The notes under the pieces were generated by a model. It ran no database searches and was not told the origin of the DNA. It worked only from the letters and a program-made list of their open reading frames with translations. From contig OX465597.1 in assembly GCA_950022295.1 (NCBI GenBank), positions 191,021,016-191,085,015 on the forward strand: DNA of 64,000 nt, written 5' to 3'. Below, piece by piece: positions 30,186-42,215 of the stretch. Source of the stretch: Bromus sterilis. Taxonomy: Eukaryota; Streptophyta; Magnoliopsida; Poales; Poaceae. The position numbers and the translations under genes are program-made. Every line of letters begins with the position of its first letter. Positions within the stretch are counted from its first letter, which is position 1.

Positions 30186-33100
30186 AGACAAAGTCCTATT
30201 GACTACTTCAGTTTGTCCATCAGTTTGGGGATGACATGTAGTACTAAAAAGTAGTTTAGTCCCCAACTTAGCCCATAAGCATCTCCAAAAATGGCTAAGA
30301 AACTTAGTATCACGATCCGAGACAATAGTATTGGGCACACCATGTAAACGAATAATGTCACGAAAGAATAAATCAGCAACATTAGCAGCATCATCGCTTT
30401 TATGACATGGTATAAAGTGTGCCATCTTAGAAAATCTATCCACGACAACAAAGATGCTATCCCTCCCCTTCTTTGTTCGAGGCAAGCTAAAACAAATTCC
30501 ATGGATATGTCCTCCCACGGAACACTAGGTACAGGTAAAGGCATATATAAACCATGAGGATTGATTCGTGACTTAGCTTTTTGACATGTAGTGCAGCGAG
30601 CAACAAAACGCTCAACATCCCGTCTCATCTTTGGCCAAAAGAAATGTGTAGCAAGTACATCCTCCGTCTTCTTCACGCCAAAGTGTCCCATTAATCCTCC
30701 TCCATGCGCCTCCTGCAACAACAAAAGACGAATAGAGCTAGCTGGAATGCATAGCTTGTTAGAACGGAACACGAATCCATCATTAAGCACAAACTTGTTC
30801 CGCGTTCTACCTTCTCTACAATTCTGCAATACATCTTTAAATTCCGGATCATGCACATATTGATCTTTGATTGTCTCTAAACCGAATATCTTCAAGTTGT
30901 GAAAGCATAGTATAACGACGAGACAAAGCATCAGCAATAATATTATCTTTACCCTTCTTGTGTATAATGACATAAGGGAAAGTCTCAATAAATTCAACCC
31001 ACTTAGCATGTCTACGATTAAGTTTTTCTTGACTTCTTATGTGTTTCAAAGATTCATGATCAGAATGTATAACAAATTCTTTGGGCCATAAATAATGTTG
31101 CCAAGTTTCTAAAGTCCGAACAAGAGCATATAATTCCTTATCATAAGTAGAATAGTTCAGACTAGGCCCACTCAATTTTTCAGAAAAGTAGGCAACTGGT
31201 TTAGCATCTTGTAATAACACACCTCCCAAACCAATCCCACTGCTGCATTCAATCTCAAAAGTCTTATTAAAATCAGGAAGTTGGAGCAAAGGAGCATGTG
31301 TTAACTTATCTTTCAATACCGTGAAGCTTCTTCCTGTGCGGTACCCCAAGTAAAAGGCACATCCTCGCGTGTAAGCTCATTGAGAGGTGCAGCAAAGGTG
31401 CTGAAATCTCTCACAAAACGCCTATAGAATCCAACGAGGCCAAGAAAACTTCTCACTTGTGTGACCGTTTTGGGCTGCGGCCAACTCTCAATCGCCTCGA
31501 TCTTGGCTTTATCAACTTCAATTCCCTGCGGAGTAACAACATAGCCAAGAAACGATACTCGGTCGATGCAAAAGGTGCACTTCCCAAGGTTACCAAACAA
31601 ACGTGCATTACGTAGAGCAAGAAAAACATCACGTAAATGATCCAAATGTTCCTTCAAAGATTTGCTATAAATCAGTATATCATCAAAATAGACTACCACA
31701 AATCGTCCAATGAAAGCACGTAAAACCTCCTTCATTAATCTCATGAAGGTGCTAGGTGCATTAGTTAACCCAAAAGGCATGACGAACCACTCATATAGTC
31801 CAAACTTAGTTTTAAATGTTGTTTTCCATTCATCTCCTAATTTCATGCGAATTTGATGGTATCCACTACGCAAATCAACTTTGGAAAACATGGTAGAGCC
31901 ACTTAATTCATCAAGCATATCATCTAACCTAGGAATAGGATGACGATAACGAATAGTAATATTATTCATGGCTCTACAATCAACACACATACGCCATGTT
32001 CCATCCTTTTTTGGCACTAATATAACAGGAACAACACAAGGACTAAGGGATTCACGTATATAACCTTTGTCGAGTAGCTCTTGTACTTGACGCTGAACCT
32101 CCATCGTCTCCTCAGGATTGGTACGGTATGGCGCACGGTTGGGAAGCGAAGCACCGGGAATTAAGTCAATCTGATGCTCAATCCCTCGAATAGGTGGTAA
32201 TCCTGGTGGTACGTCTTGGGGAAAGACGTCTATAAACTCCTGCAAAAGGTCAGTGACAACAGGAGGCAAAGAAGGAGGCAATTCCTTAAATGAAAACAAA
32301 GCTTCTTTGCACACAAAAGCATATCACACATATTGACTAACATCCAAATCCGAAATATCAACCTTAGTAGCAAGCAAAGTTGGACTAGTCAATTTAATTT
32401 CATTAGAAACAGCAGACGAAGATTTGCTATTAGTCTTATGTTATTGCTCAAATTCTTTAGCTGCTATCTCATTCTCACTCTTATTTTTCTCCTGTTTAGC
32501 TTTACTAGCTCTAGCAAGATCATCTTTCACAATTTGTTCAGGCGACATAGGAAGTAAAGCAATATTTTTATCCTGATGAACCAAAGTAAACTGATTTGTT
32601 CTACCATGGTGTACAACATTCCTACCAAATTGCCATGGTCTACCAAGTAAAAGAGAGCATGCTTGCATGGGTACCACATCACAATCAACATAATCAGCAT
32701 ATGCAGCAATGCTAAAGAGCACACGAACAGAACGCGTTACCTTAATCTTACCACTATTGTTAAACCACTGAATGAGGGTGTGGTCTTGTGGTGAGAGATA
32801 GCTTCTGCACCAACTCCATGCTAGCCAAGTTGTTGCAACTCCCTCCATCAATAATGATGCGAACCGAACGTTCTTTCACCACTCCCTTTGTGTGGAACAA
32901 ATTATGCCTCTGGTTTTTCTCGGCCTTCGTTACCTGCACACTTAACACACGTTGAGCAACCAAACTAGCATATTTATCCGCATCATCAGGAGCCATATAC
33001 TCTATATCATAAGCATCATCTTGGGCACCCTGTTCCTCATGAGCAATGAGAACTAAAGTCTCCTCGTCATAGTCACTCGCTGACTCATACCCACCATCCA

Positions 33101-34394
33101 CCGTAATAGTCATCACACGCTCGGAGGGACAGTCTTTGGCGAAGTGACCGCCACCTTGGCACCTGCGACATTTAATATCACGATCTCGTGTTTGCCCTGT
33201 GGAAGCCATGGATGAAGAAGAACTCGCCGCTGGACCACTCTGTGCACCCTTGAATGGTGGCGGCTGTTTTGGTGGCTCCCTGTAAGAATGAGCGGCTGAA
33301 GTAGATGGTGGTGCAGCAGGACGTGTGGATGTAGAAGCTCCACGCGATGTCCATGATGTATTTTGTCCTGCAGAAAAGTTAGGTCTCGTAGTGGCCTGTC
33401 GATCCTGCACTTCACGTTCAGCTTTACAAGCAAGATGAAACAAACGAGTGATAGTAGCATAGTCCTTTTATTCTAGAATAGTTTGTATCTCCCTGTTTAA
33501 GCCACCCATAAAACGTGCAAGCATAGCTTCATTATCCTCTACTAGGCCACATCTAATCAATCCAGTTTTTAATTCTTGATAATATTCCTCTACAGAATTT
33601 TTTCCTTGTCTCAAACGCTGTAATTTTTGTAGCAATTCACGTTGATAATAAGGAGGAACCCAGCGAGTACGCATAGCATCTTTTAAAGCAGCCCAAGTAG
33701 TTGGAATATTATTAGCATGCAATCTACAATGTTCAGACCACCAAATAGATGCAAACCCCGTGAATTCACAAACAGCAGCAGTAACACGTCTATTCTCAGG
33801 ATATTGTAAACATGTAAAGCGTTGTTCAGTTTCTAACTCCCAAGTAAGATAAGCATCAGGAATATATCTACCCCCAAACGGTTTAAGATTCAATTTAAGT
33901 TTAGGCACATGTTCATCATCGCGTACCTGAGGGGGTGGTTGGTGTCGACCGTGGCGAATGTTGGGACGTGGACGTCCAGCTGGCTGCTCATAGGCCGCTT
34001 CCTGTTCCACCTCCTCCTCGTAATCACCCTCGTAGTTGTTGTCCTGGCCGACGTCAGAAGCAGAAGCAGTAGCAGCAACTGCAGCAGCAGGAGGAGCACC
34101 AATACTAGCAGCTTGTCCGCCCGGAAACAGAATACGTCGTGCACGTCGTGGTGGCGGTGGCTGTGCTGGAGCGGTAGCAGGCTGTGTAGGTAGGCGTGCG
34201 ATCAACTCAGTAAACTTGGCGTCGAGCTTGGTGTCGATCATCTTCTCCACGCCATCAATCGCCTCTTTAAATCTGTTCTCGATGTCATTCACCTGTTCAG
34301 ACATCATTTGTGCAAATTTATCATGTAGCTCCTTGTTTGTCATGTTCTCCCAATCGGGTGCATCCCGCGCCACTTCATCGTGTGATCCTGGCAT
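30186..34394 (-). pseudogene. gag-pol: C3 gag-pol remainder, heavily decayed
   Basis: Gag starts at ATG 34394. The frame is broken at many points by comparison with C4: TAC to TAA near 33468 and a 13-bp loss near 32773 (protease). There are nonsense changes near 32442 (CAA to TAA) and 32327 (TGC to TGA). One base is missing near 31326, a few bases are lost near 31245 and 30892, and one base near 30489. All usual domains can still be traced: gag core, CCHC knuckle, IIIDGG protease, RT with YFDD, RNase H (with a damaged CDASG), integrase finger and the D, D and E sites. N2 splits the integrase after the DD35E glutamate. The number of defects makes C3 one of the oldest CRM copies here. Confidence 0.9.
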
Positions 34395-35387
34395 GGTTAG
34401 CAGAAATAAAAAAACACACAGGAATATGATCCTACTTCTAATAATGGGATGTGGGGTGGTGGAAAGCACAAATCCGTCAAGCTTTTCTTTCGTTCTTACC
34501 GATTCTTACCTAGCAGCAGGTGGTGATGTACAACCAATGGGTCAAAACTCTCAGAGATGTGGTAGAGCGATGACCAGGAGGTGTCAAAACGCACGATCTA
34601 GAATATATGTGGAGTTGTAGGAAGGCTGACAAGTATGGTAGCAAAAGCTCAACAGTAATCAAGACAGAGATGCAAAGCTGAATAAACACTCAATGTCGGT
34701 ACTGTGCTGATCCTAGGCTAGACCGTACTAGAGACGCGAGCCTAAAACACCAACGAAAGCACGGCGCGGCACGTAAACAACTGAGAAGCATACTGTGAAT
34801 TTTTTTTTCTCTCTTTTTTTTTTTGCTTTTTTTTGCGATGCGGGACTGCGGTGGCTGAAAAAGTGCGAAAAAATCACTATGGTAGCGAACGTCTCTAGCA
34901 TTGGAAATCACCCCCCTTCTACGTACGACAAAAGATTGGTGAAATCCGACTCTAATCAACTCAAAACTATTCTGGCGATGGAGATATCACAAACCGAACA
35001 GGTGATGGAACTCAACTCGGATCGGTAGGTTGTAGTGGTGTATATGGACTCGGCTTGGCGGAACGTGGTGGTGTATCTGGACTAGGATTGGCGGAACGTG
35101 GTGGTGTACTACTGTGCGGCGGCAGCGTGACAAACCGTGATCAGGTTTCGAAACTCTGGGAACTAGACGCTAAGATCACCAACTCGACACAACGATGCAA
35201 CCGCAAATTCAACAAAGCAAACTACTGTAAAGAAAACTGGACAAAGGCTCGGACTGTTTTGGGACGTGATGATCTAACCCTAATTTTTTTTGGATTTTTC
35301 GTGTACTGTAGGTATGAAGAAAAGAACCAATCTAGACTACGAAAAACTGGTAAATCTCACCGATCAATCTAGAAATCTGATACCACT
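34395..35387 (-). mobile_element. C3 leader with PBS
   Basis: It is typical of the autonomous leader: donor-like TTACCTAGCAGC near 34510 on the complement, the CTAGGCTAGACCGTACTAGAGACG block near 34710, T/A runs near 34800, and the GGCGGAACGTGGTGGTGTA repeat at about 35056-35108. The PBS complement CTGATACCACT ends at 35387. No coding content. Confidence 0.8.
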
Positions 35388-36306
35388 TGATAGAGGTGAA
35401 GGTGTCCCGATGTTTCGATGAGATGATGGAGATCGATTTTGGTGGAGTAGACTTTCACGACCCGACTACGAACGTGCGAAGACATTGCGACTTAGCAATC
35501 GCTAAACTAACTCCGAGAGGTTATTGATCCCGCGGATGCACGATCAACCTGACCACGAAGGTCTAATTCCTGCAAGCAATCGACAAGAACAAGCAAGAAC
35601 TAAGAATTGCAATCTGGATATTGCGAATATAAGATGAATGATTAACAGAAGTTGGGGTTCCAATGCGGTCTTGGCCTGGTCGGATGATACAAACGAAGAG
35701 CTCGAAGTTGCGGCTATGGCTAACTTAAATCTAATTAAAACCCTAGTCTAAACGACGCCCTAAGGGTTGTATATATGGGGGAACAGAGGGGATTTTCGTG
35801 AACCCTTGGAGGTGGGGTCCGAAAACATCCCTAACTCGGTTTCCCCACACATACGGACTCTAAAAACAGCCTATAATGTGGTATTTCGAAATTACATGGG
35901 CCCAGCCCAATATTAAGGTGAAGCAGCACCTATAATTGCTCTTGGACGAAAATAATGAAGTGGCATCTCGTGTATTCCGTCCAAGCCTTCATGCATGCCT
36001 TATGGTGGCTTCAACGTGCGAAAATCCCCACTGGAAACTCCACTGTACTTTCCCCCGCGCGCACCTTCTTCTCCATTCTTGATCCCGCTCCAATGACCAT
36101 CCTTCGTGTCCATGCTAGGTCCTTCATTCATAAGCAAAACAAAAGTATCTAATTTAGGCAGCATCATATGTTCATGAACAATAGAAGGATTCGCAAGAAA
36201 CGAAAGTACCTAATAATTTAGCTGACATGCGCGTGCTCTAGTAACTGGTCCAGTATGTGTAGTTGGTGAGGGTATGGGTGTAACATTAGTAGGGATGTCC
36301 TCATCA
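35388..36306 (-). repeat. LTR shared by C3 (as 5' LTR) and C4 (as 3' LTR), chimeric
   Basis: 919 bp. To its left is the C3 PBS and leader; to its right, without any gap, is the C4 integrase frame. The left ~400 bp carry the C3 variant (AATCGACAAGAAC, AACAGAAGTTGG). The right half carries changes shared with C1's 3' LTR (GTGTATTCCGTCC, GTGAGGGTATGGG). This is the pattern expected from recombination between the 5' LTR of one element and the 3' LTR of another. It contains the premature C4 stop at 36210. Confidence 0.88.
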
Positions 36307-39300
36307 TCCTCCCCTTCTTGAATTGAAGTCGTCCTCGACGGAAGCTCATCATCTTCTCCCAAATAAGGTTTCAAATCTGCAATGTTAAATGTGGGACTAA
36401 CCCCAAAATCTGCAGGTAGCTCAAGTTTATATGCATTATCATTAATTTTCTGTAAAACCTTAAAGGGGCCATCAGCTCGTGGCATTAACTTAGACTTGCG
36501 CAAATCAGGAAACCTATCTTTACGTAGATGTAACCAAACAAGATCTCCTGGTTCAAACACAACATGCTTTCGACCCCTATCACCAGCAAGCTTGTATCTA
36601 GCATTCATGCGCTCAATGTTTTCTTTAGTTAACTCATGCATTTTTAATATCAATTCAGCACGTTGCTTAGCATCAAAATTAACCTTCTCCGAAGATGGAA
36701 GAGGCAGCAAATCAATAGGTGCACGAGGTAGAAAACCATAAACAATCTCAAAAGGGCACATTTTAGTGGTAGAATGAAATGAACGATTATAAGCAAATTT
36801 AATATGAGGTAAACATTCTTCCCACATTTTCAAGTTACTCTTTAAAACAGCCCAAAGCATAGTAGACAAAGTCCTATTGACTACTTCAGTTTGTCCATCA
36901 GTTTGGGGATGACATGTAGTACTAAAAAGTAGTTTAGTCCCCAACTTAGCCCATAAGCATCTCCAAAAATGGCTAAGAAACTTAGTATCACGATCCGAGA
37001 CAATAGTATTGGGCACACCATGTAAGCGAATAATCTCTCGAAAGAATAAATCAGCAACATTAGCAGCATCATCGCTTTTATGACATGGTATAAAATGTGC
37101 CATCTTAGAAAATCTATCCACGACAACAAATATGCTATCCCTCCCCTTCTGTGTTCGAGGCAAGCCTAAAACAAAGTCCATGGATATGTCCTCCCACGGA
37201 ACACTAGGTACAGGTAAAGGCATGTATAAACCATGAGGATTGAGTCGTGACTTAGCTTTTTGACATGTAGTGCAGCAAGCAACAAAACGCTCAACATCCC
37301 GTCTCATCTTTGGCCAAAAGAAATGTGTAGCAAGTACGTCCTCCGTCTTCTTCACGCCAAAATGTCCCATTAATCCTCCTCCATGCGCCTCCTGCAACAA
37401 CAAAAGACGAATAGAACTAGCTGGAATGCATAGCTTGTTCGAACGGAACACAAACCCATCATTAAGCACAAACCTGTTCCATGTTCTACCCTCTCTACAA
37501 TTCTGCAAAACATCTTTAAATTCCGCATCATGTACATATTGATCTTTGATTGTCTCTAAACCGAATATCTTGAAGTCAAGTTGTGAAAGCATAGTATAAC
37601 GACGAGACAAAGCATCAGCAATAATATTATCTTTCCCCTTCTTGTGTTTAATGACATAAGGGAAAGTCTCAATAAATTCAACCCACTTAGCATGTCTACG
37701 ATTAAGTTTTGCTTGGCTTCTTATGTGTTTCAAAGATTCATGATCAGAATGTATAACAAATTCTTTGGGCCATAAATAATGTTGCCAAGTTTCTAATGTC
37801 CGAACAAGAGCATATAATTCCTTATCATAAGTAGAATAGTTCAGACTAGGCCCACTCAATTTTTCAGAAAAGTATGCAACAGGTTTAGCATCTTGTAATA
37901 ACACACCTCCCAAACCAATCCCACTAGCATCGCATTCAAGCTCAAAAGTCTTATTAAAATCAGGAAGTTGGAGCAAAGGAGCATGTGTTAACTTATCTTT
38001 CAATACCGTGAAGGCTTCTTCCTGTGCGGTACCCCAAGTAAAAGGCACATCCTTGCGTGTAAGATCATTGAGAGGTGCAGCAAAGGTGCTGAAATCTCTC
38101 ACAAAACGCCTATAGAATCCAACGAGGCCAAGAAAACTTCTCACTTGTGTGACCGTTTTGGGCTGCGGCCAACTCTCAATCGCCTCGATCTTGGCTTTAT
38201 CAACTTCAATTCCCTCCGGAGTAACAACATAGCCAAGAAACGATACTCGGTCGGTGCAAAAGGTGCACTTCCCAAGGTTACCAAACAAACGTGCATTACG
38301 TAGAGCAATAAAAACAGCACGTAAATGATCCAAATGTTCCTCCAAAGATTTGCTATAAATCAGTATATCATCAAAATAGACTACCACAAATCGTCCAATG
38401 AAAGCACGTAAAACCTCGTTCATTAATCTCATGAAAGTGCTAGGTGCATTAGTTAACCCAAAAGGCATGACTAACCACTCATATAATCCAAACTTAGTTT
38501 TAAATGCCGTTTTCCATTCATCCCCTAATTTCATGCGAATTTGATGGTATCCACTACGCAAATCAACTTTGGAAAACATGGTAGAGCCACTTAATTCATC
38601 AAGCATATCATCTAACCTAGGAATAGGATGACGATAACGAATAGTAATATTATTAATGGCTCTACAATCAACACACATACGCCAAGTTCCATCCTTTTTA
38701 GGCACTAATATAACAGGAACAACACAAGGACTAAGGGATTCACGTATGTAACCTTTGTCGAGTAGCTCTTGTACTTGACGCTGAATCTCCTTCGTCTCCT
38801 CCGGATTGGTACGGTATGGCGCACGGTTGGGCAGCGAAGCACCGGGAATTAAGTCAATCTGATGCTCAATCCCTCGAATAGGTGGTAATCCCGGTGGTAC
38901 GTCTTGTGGAAAGACGTCAATAAACTCCTGCAAAAGGTCAGTGACAACAGGAGGCAAAGAAGGAGGCAATTCCTCAAATGAAAACAAAGCTTCTTTGCAC
39001 ACAAAAGCATAGCACACATATTGACTAACATCCAAATCCAAAATATCAACCTTAGTAGCAAGCAAAGTTGGACTAGTCAATTTAATTTCATTAGAAACAA
39101 CAGAAGAAGATTTGCTATTAGTCTTATGTTGTTGCTCAAATTCTTTAGCTGCTATCTCATTCTCACTCTTATTTTTCTCCTGTTTAGCTTTACTAGCTCT
39201 AGCAAGATCATCTTTCACAATTTGTTCAGGAGACATAGGAAGTAAAGCAATAGTTTTATCCTGATGAACCAGAGTAAACTGATTTGTCCTACCATGGTGT

Positions 39301-41096
39301 ACAACATTCCTATCAAATTGCCATGGTCTACCAAGTAAAAGAGAGCATGCTTGCATGGGTACCACATCACAATCAACATAATCAGAATATGCAGCAATGC
39401 TAAAGTGCACACGAACAGAACGCGTTACCTTAATCTTACCACTATTGTTAAACCACTGAATATAGTACGGATGGGGGTGTGGTCTTGTGGTGAGAGATAG
39501 CTTCTCCACCAACTCCATGCTCGCCAAGTTGTTGCAACTCCCTCCGTCAATGATGATGCGAACCGAACGTTCTTTCACCACTCCCTTTGTGTGGAACAAA
39601 TTATGCCTCTGGTTTTTCTCGGCCTTCGATACCTGCACACTTAACACACGTTGAGCAACCAAACTAGCATATTGATCTGCATCATCAGGAGCCATATACT
39701 CTATATCATGAGCATCATCATGGGCACCCTGTTCCTCGTGAGTAATGAGAACTAAAGTCTCCTCATCGTAGTCGCTCGCTGACTCATACCCACCATCCGC
39801 CGTAATAATCATCACACGCTTGGAGGGACAGTCTTTTGCGAAGTGACCTCCACCTTGGCACCTGCGACATTTAATATCACGATCTCGTGTTTGCCCTGTG
39901 GAAGCCATGGATGAAGAAGAACTCGCTGCTGGACCACTCTGTGCACCCTTGAATGGTGGCGCTGGCTGTTTTGGTGGCTCCCTGTAAGAATGAGCGGTTG
40001 AAGTAGATGGTGGTGCAGCAGGACGTGTGGATGTAGAAGGTCCACGTGATGTCCATGATGTATTTCGTCCTGCAGAAAAGTTAGGTCTCGTAGCGGCCTG
40101 TCGATCCTGCACTTCACGTTCAGCTTTACAAGCAAGATGAAACAAACGAGTAATAGTAGCATAGTCCTTGTATTCTAGAATAGTTTGTATCTCCCTGTTT
40201 AAGCCACCTATAAAACGTGCAAACATAGCTTCATTATCCTCTACTAGGCCACATCTAATCAATCCAGTTTGTAATTCTTGATAATATTCCTCTACAGAAT
40301 TTTTTCCTTGTCTCAAACGCTGTAATTTTTGTAGCAATTCACGTTGATAATAAGGAGGAACCCAGCGAGTATGCATAGCATCTTTTAAAGCAGCCCAAGT
40401 AGCTGGAATATTATTAGCATGCAATCTACAATGTTTAGACCACCAAATAGATGCAAAACCCGTGAATTCACAAAGAGCAGCAGTAACAAGTCTATTCTCA
40501 GGATATTGTAAACATGTAAAGCGTTGTTCAGTTTCTAACTCCCAAGTAAGATAAGCATCAGGAATATATCTACCCTCAAACGACTTAAGATTCAATTTAA
40601 GTTTAGGCACATGTTCATCATCGCGTACCTGAGGGGGTGGTTGGTGTCGACCGTGGCGAATGTTGGGACGTGGACGCCCAGCTGGCTGCTCATAGGCCGC
40701 TTCCTGTTCCACCTCCTCCTCGTAATCACCCTCGTAGTTGTCGTCCTGGCCGACGTCAGAAGCAGCAGCAGTAGCAGCAACTGCAGCAGCCACAGGAGCA
40801 CCAGCAGCTTGTCTGCCCGGAAACAGAATACGTCGTGCATGTCGTGGTGGCGGTGGCTGTGCTGGAGCGGCCGCAGGCAGTGCAGGTGCAGGTAGGCGTG
40901 CGAGCAACTCAGTAAACTTGGCGTCGAGCTTGGTGTCGATCATCTTCTCCACACCATCAATCGCCTCTGTAAATCTGTTCGCGATGTCATTCACCTGTTC
41001 AGACATCATTTGTGCAAATTTATCATGTAACGCTTTGTTTGTCATATTCTCCCAATCGGGTGCATCCCGCGCCACTTCATCATGGGATCCTGGCAT
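36210..41096 (-). CDS. gag-pol: C4 gag-pol polyprotein, open over 1628 residues
   Basis: ATG 41096 (MPGSHDEVARDAPDW) is the first ATG of the frame and matches the other copies. Order: gag core (~165-310), CCHC knuckle (CRRCQGGGHFAKDC, ~410), protease (IIIDGGSCNN, ~517), RT with YFDD at 907-910, RNase H (ELECDASGIG). Integrase follows, with an HHCC finger and DD35E (SMDFVLG ~1307, SDRDTKF ~1368, TDGQTEV ~1404), then GPF (RADGPFKVL), then the LTR-encoded tail. A CAG-to-TAG change at 36210-36212 ends the frame at ARACQLNY, cutting the tail roughly 60 residues short. One integrase finger cysteine region reads VACCTTC instead of VARCTTC, leaving the CxxC intact. All enzyme domains look complete, so this copy could encode active pol. 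Whether a shortened tail matters is unknown. Confidence 0.93.
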   Translation of the reverse strand: MPGSHDEVARDAPDWENMTNKALHDKFAQMMSEQVNDIANRFTEAIDGVEKMIDTKLDAKFTELLARLPAPALPAAAPAQPPPPRHARRILFPGRQAAGAPVAAAVAATAAASDVGQDDNYEGDYEEEVEQEAAYEQPAGRPRPNIRHGRHQPPPQVRDDEHVPKLKLNLKSFEGRYIPDAYLTWELETEQRFTCLQYPENRLVTAALCEFTGFASIWWSKHCRLHANNIPATWAALKDAMHTRWVPPYYQRELLQKLQRLRQGKNSVEEYYQELQTGLIRCGLVEDNEAMFARFIGGLNREIQTILEYKDYATITRLFHLACKAEREVQDRQAATRPNFSAGRNTSWTSRGPSTSTRPAAPPSTSTAHSYREPPKQPAPPFKGAQSGPAASSSSSMASTGQTRDRDIKCRRCQGGGHFAKDCPSKRVMIITADGGYESASDYDEETLVLITHEEQGAHDDAHDIEYMAPDDADQYASLVAQRVLSVQVSKAEKNQRHNLFHTKGVVKERSVRIIIDGGSCNNLASMELVEKLSLTTRPHPHPYYIQWFNNSGKIKVTRSVRVHFSIAAYSDYVDCDVVPMQACSLLLGRPWQFDRNVVHHGRTNQFTLVHQDKTIALLPMSPEQIVKDDLARASKAKQEKNKSENEIAAKEFEQQHKTNSKSSSVVSNEIKLTSPTLLATKVDILDLDVSQYVCYAFVCKEALFSFEELPPSLPPVVTDLLQEFIDVFPQDVPPGLPPIRGIEHQIDLIPGASLPNRAPYRTNPEETKEIQRQVQELLDKGYIRESLSPCVVPVILVPKKDGTWRMCVDCRAINNITIRYRHPIPRLDDMLDELSGSTMFSKVDLRSGYHQIRMKLGDEWKTAFKTKFGLYEWLVMPFGLTNAPSTFMRLMNEVLRAFIGRFVVVYFDDILIYSKSLEEHLDHLRAVFIALRNARLFGNLGKCTFCTDRVSFLGYVVTPEGIEVDKAKIEAIESWPQPKTVTQVRSFLGLVGFYRRFVRDFSTFAAPLNDLTRKDVPFTWGTAQEEAFTVLKDKLTHAPLLQLPDFNKTFELECDASGIGLGGVLLQDAKPVAYFSEKLSGPSLNYSTYDKELYALVRTLETWQHYLWPKEFVIHSDHESLKHIRSQAKLNRRHAKWVEFIETFPYVIKHKKGKDNIIADALSRRYTMLSQLDFKIFGLETIKDQYVHDAEFKDVLQNCREGRTWNRFVLNDGFVFRSNKLCIPASSIRLLLLQEAHGGGLMGHFGVKKTEDVLATHFFWPKMRRDVERFVACCTTCQKAKSRLNPHGLYMPLPVPSVPWEDISMDFVLGLPRTQKGRDSIFVVVDRFSKMAHFIPCHKSDDAANVADLFFREIIRLHGVPNTIVSDRDTKFLSHFWRCLWAKLGTKLLFSTTCHPQTDGQTEVVNRTLSTMLWAVLKSNLKMWEECLPHIKFAYNRSFHSTTKMCPFEIVYGFLPRAPIDLLPLPSSEKVNFDAKQRAELILKMHELTKENIERMNARYKLAGDRGRKHVVFEPGDLVWLHLRKDRFPDLRKSKLMPRADGPFKVLQKINDNAYKLELPADFGVSPTFNIADLKPYLGEDDELPSRTTSIQEGEDDEDIPTNVTPIPSPTTHTGPVTRARACQLNY

Positions 41097-42215
41097 GGTT
41101 AGCAGAAATAGAAAACACACAGAAATATGATCCTACTTCTACTAATGGGATGTGGGGTGGTGGAAAGCACAAATCCGTCAAGCTTTTCTTCAGTTCTTAC
41201 CGATTCTTACCTAGCAGCAGGTGGTGATGTACAACCAACGGGTCAAAACTCTCAGAGATGTGGTAGAGCGATGGCCAGGAGGTGTCAAAACGCACGATGT
41301 AGAATATATGTGGAGCTGTAGGAAGGCTGACAAGTATGGTAGCAAAAGCTCAACAGTAATCAAAACAGAGATGCAAAGCTGAATAAACACTCAACGTCGG
41401 TACTGTGCTGATCCTAGGCTAGACCGTACTAGAGACGCGAGCCTAAAACACCAACGAAAGCACGGCGTGGCACGTAAACAACTGAGAAACACACTCTGAA
41501 TTTTTTTTTCTCTTTTTTTTTTTGCTCTTTTTTTTTTGCGATGCGGGACTGCGGTGGCTGAAAAAGTGCGAAAAAATCACTATGGTGGCGAACGTCTCAA
41601 AATGAGTTTCTGGACCTAAGGAACGTATGGGCACGAAATTTTTTTACCCCCGAAATTTCTGGCCTAAAAACTGCTCTGGACCTAAGGAACGTATGCTCCC
41701 GAATTTTGTTTTTTTTTTTGTTTTGGAAATCACCTCCTTCTACGTACGACAAAAGATTGGTGAAATCCGACTCTAATCAAACTCAAAACTAATCTGGCTA
41801 CGGAGAGATCACAAACCGAACAGGTGATGGAACTCAACTCGGATTGGTAGGTCGTGGTGCTGTATATGGACTCGACTTGGCGGAACGTGGTGGTGTATCT
41901 GGACTCGGATTGGCGGAAACGTGGCGGTGTACTACCGTGCGGCGGCGGTGTGACAAACTGTGATCAGAACTCGAAACTCTAAGGGAACTAGACGCTAAGA
42001 TCAGCAACTCGACACAACGATGCAACCGCAAATTCAACAAAGCAAACTACTGTAAAGAAAACTGGACAAAGGCTCGGACTGTTTTGGGACGTGATGATCT
42101 AACCCTAATTTTTTTTTGTTGGCTTTTTCGTGGACTGTAGGTATGAAGAACAGAACCAATCTAGACTACGAAAACTGGTAAATCTCACCGAGCAACCTGG
42201 AAATCTGATACCACT
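41097..42215 (-). mobile_element. C4 leader with PBS
   Basis: Same blocks as in C1 and C3. It holds two copies of CTGGACCTAAGGAACGTATG (near 41610 and 41678), where C1 has one, and long T runs near 41502-41538 and 41709. The PBS complement CTGATACCACT ends at 42215. No gene. Confidence 0.8.

Larger units (their letters stand above)
23956..36306 (-). mobile_element. C3: old CRM element, split by N2 and sharing its 5' LTR with C4
   Basis: 3' LTR 23956-24871, integrase end 24872-25428, N2 insertion 25429-30180, rest of pol and gag 30186-34394, leader 34395-35387, 5' LTR 35388-36306. The left flank is AAAAC, inside a gag fragment. The right LTR has no flank of its own, because C4 integrase follows directly. 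Leader and LTR variants (GATTTTGGTGGAGTAGAC, GATTAACAGAAG) are shared by the 23956 LTR and the left part of the 35388 LTR, supporting that they were one element. Confidence 0.88.
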
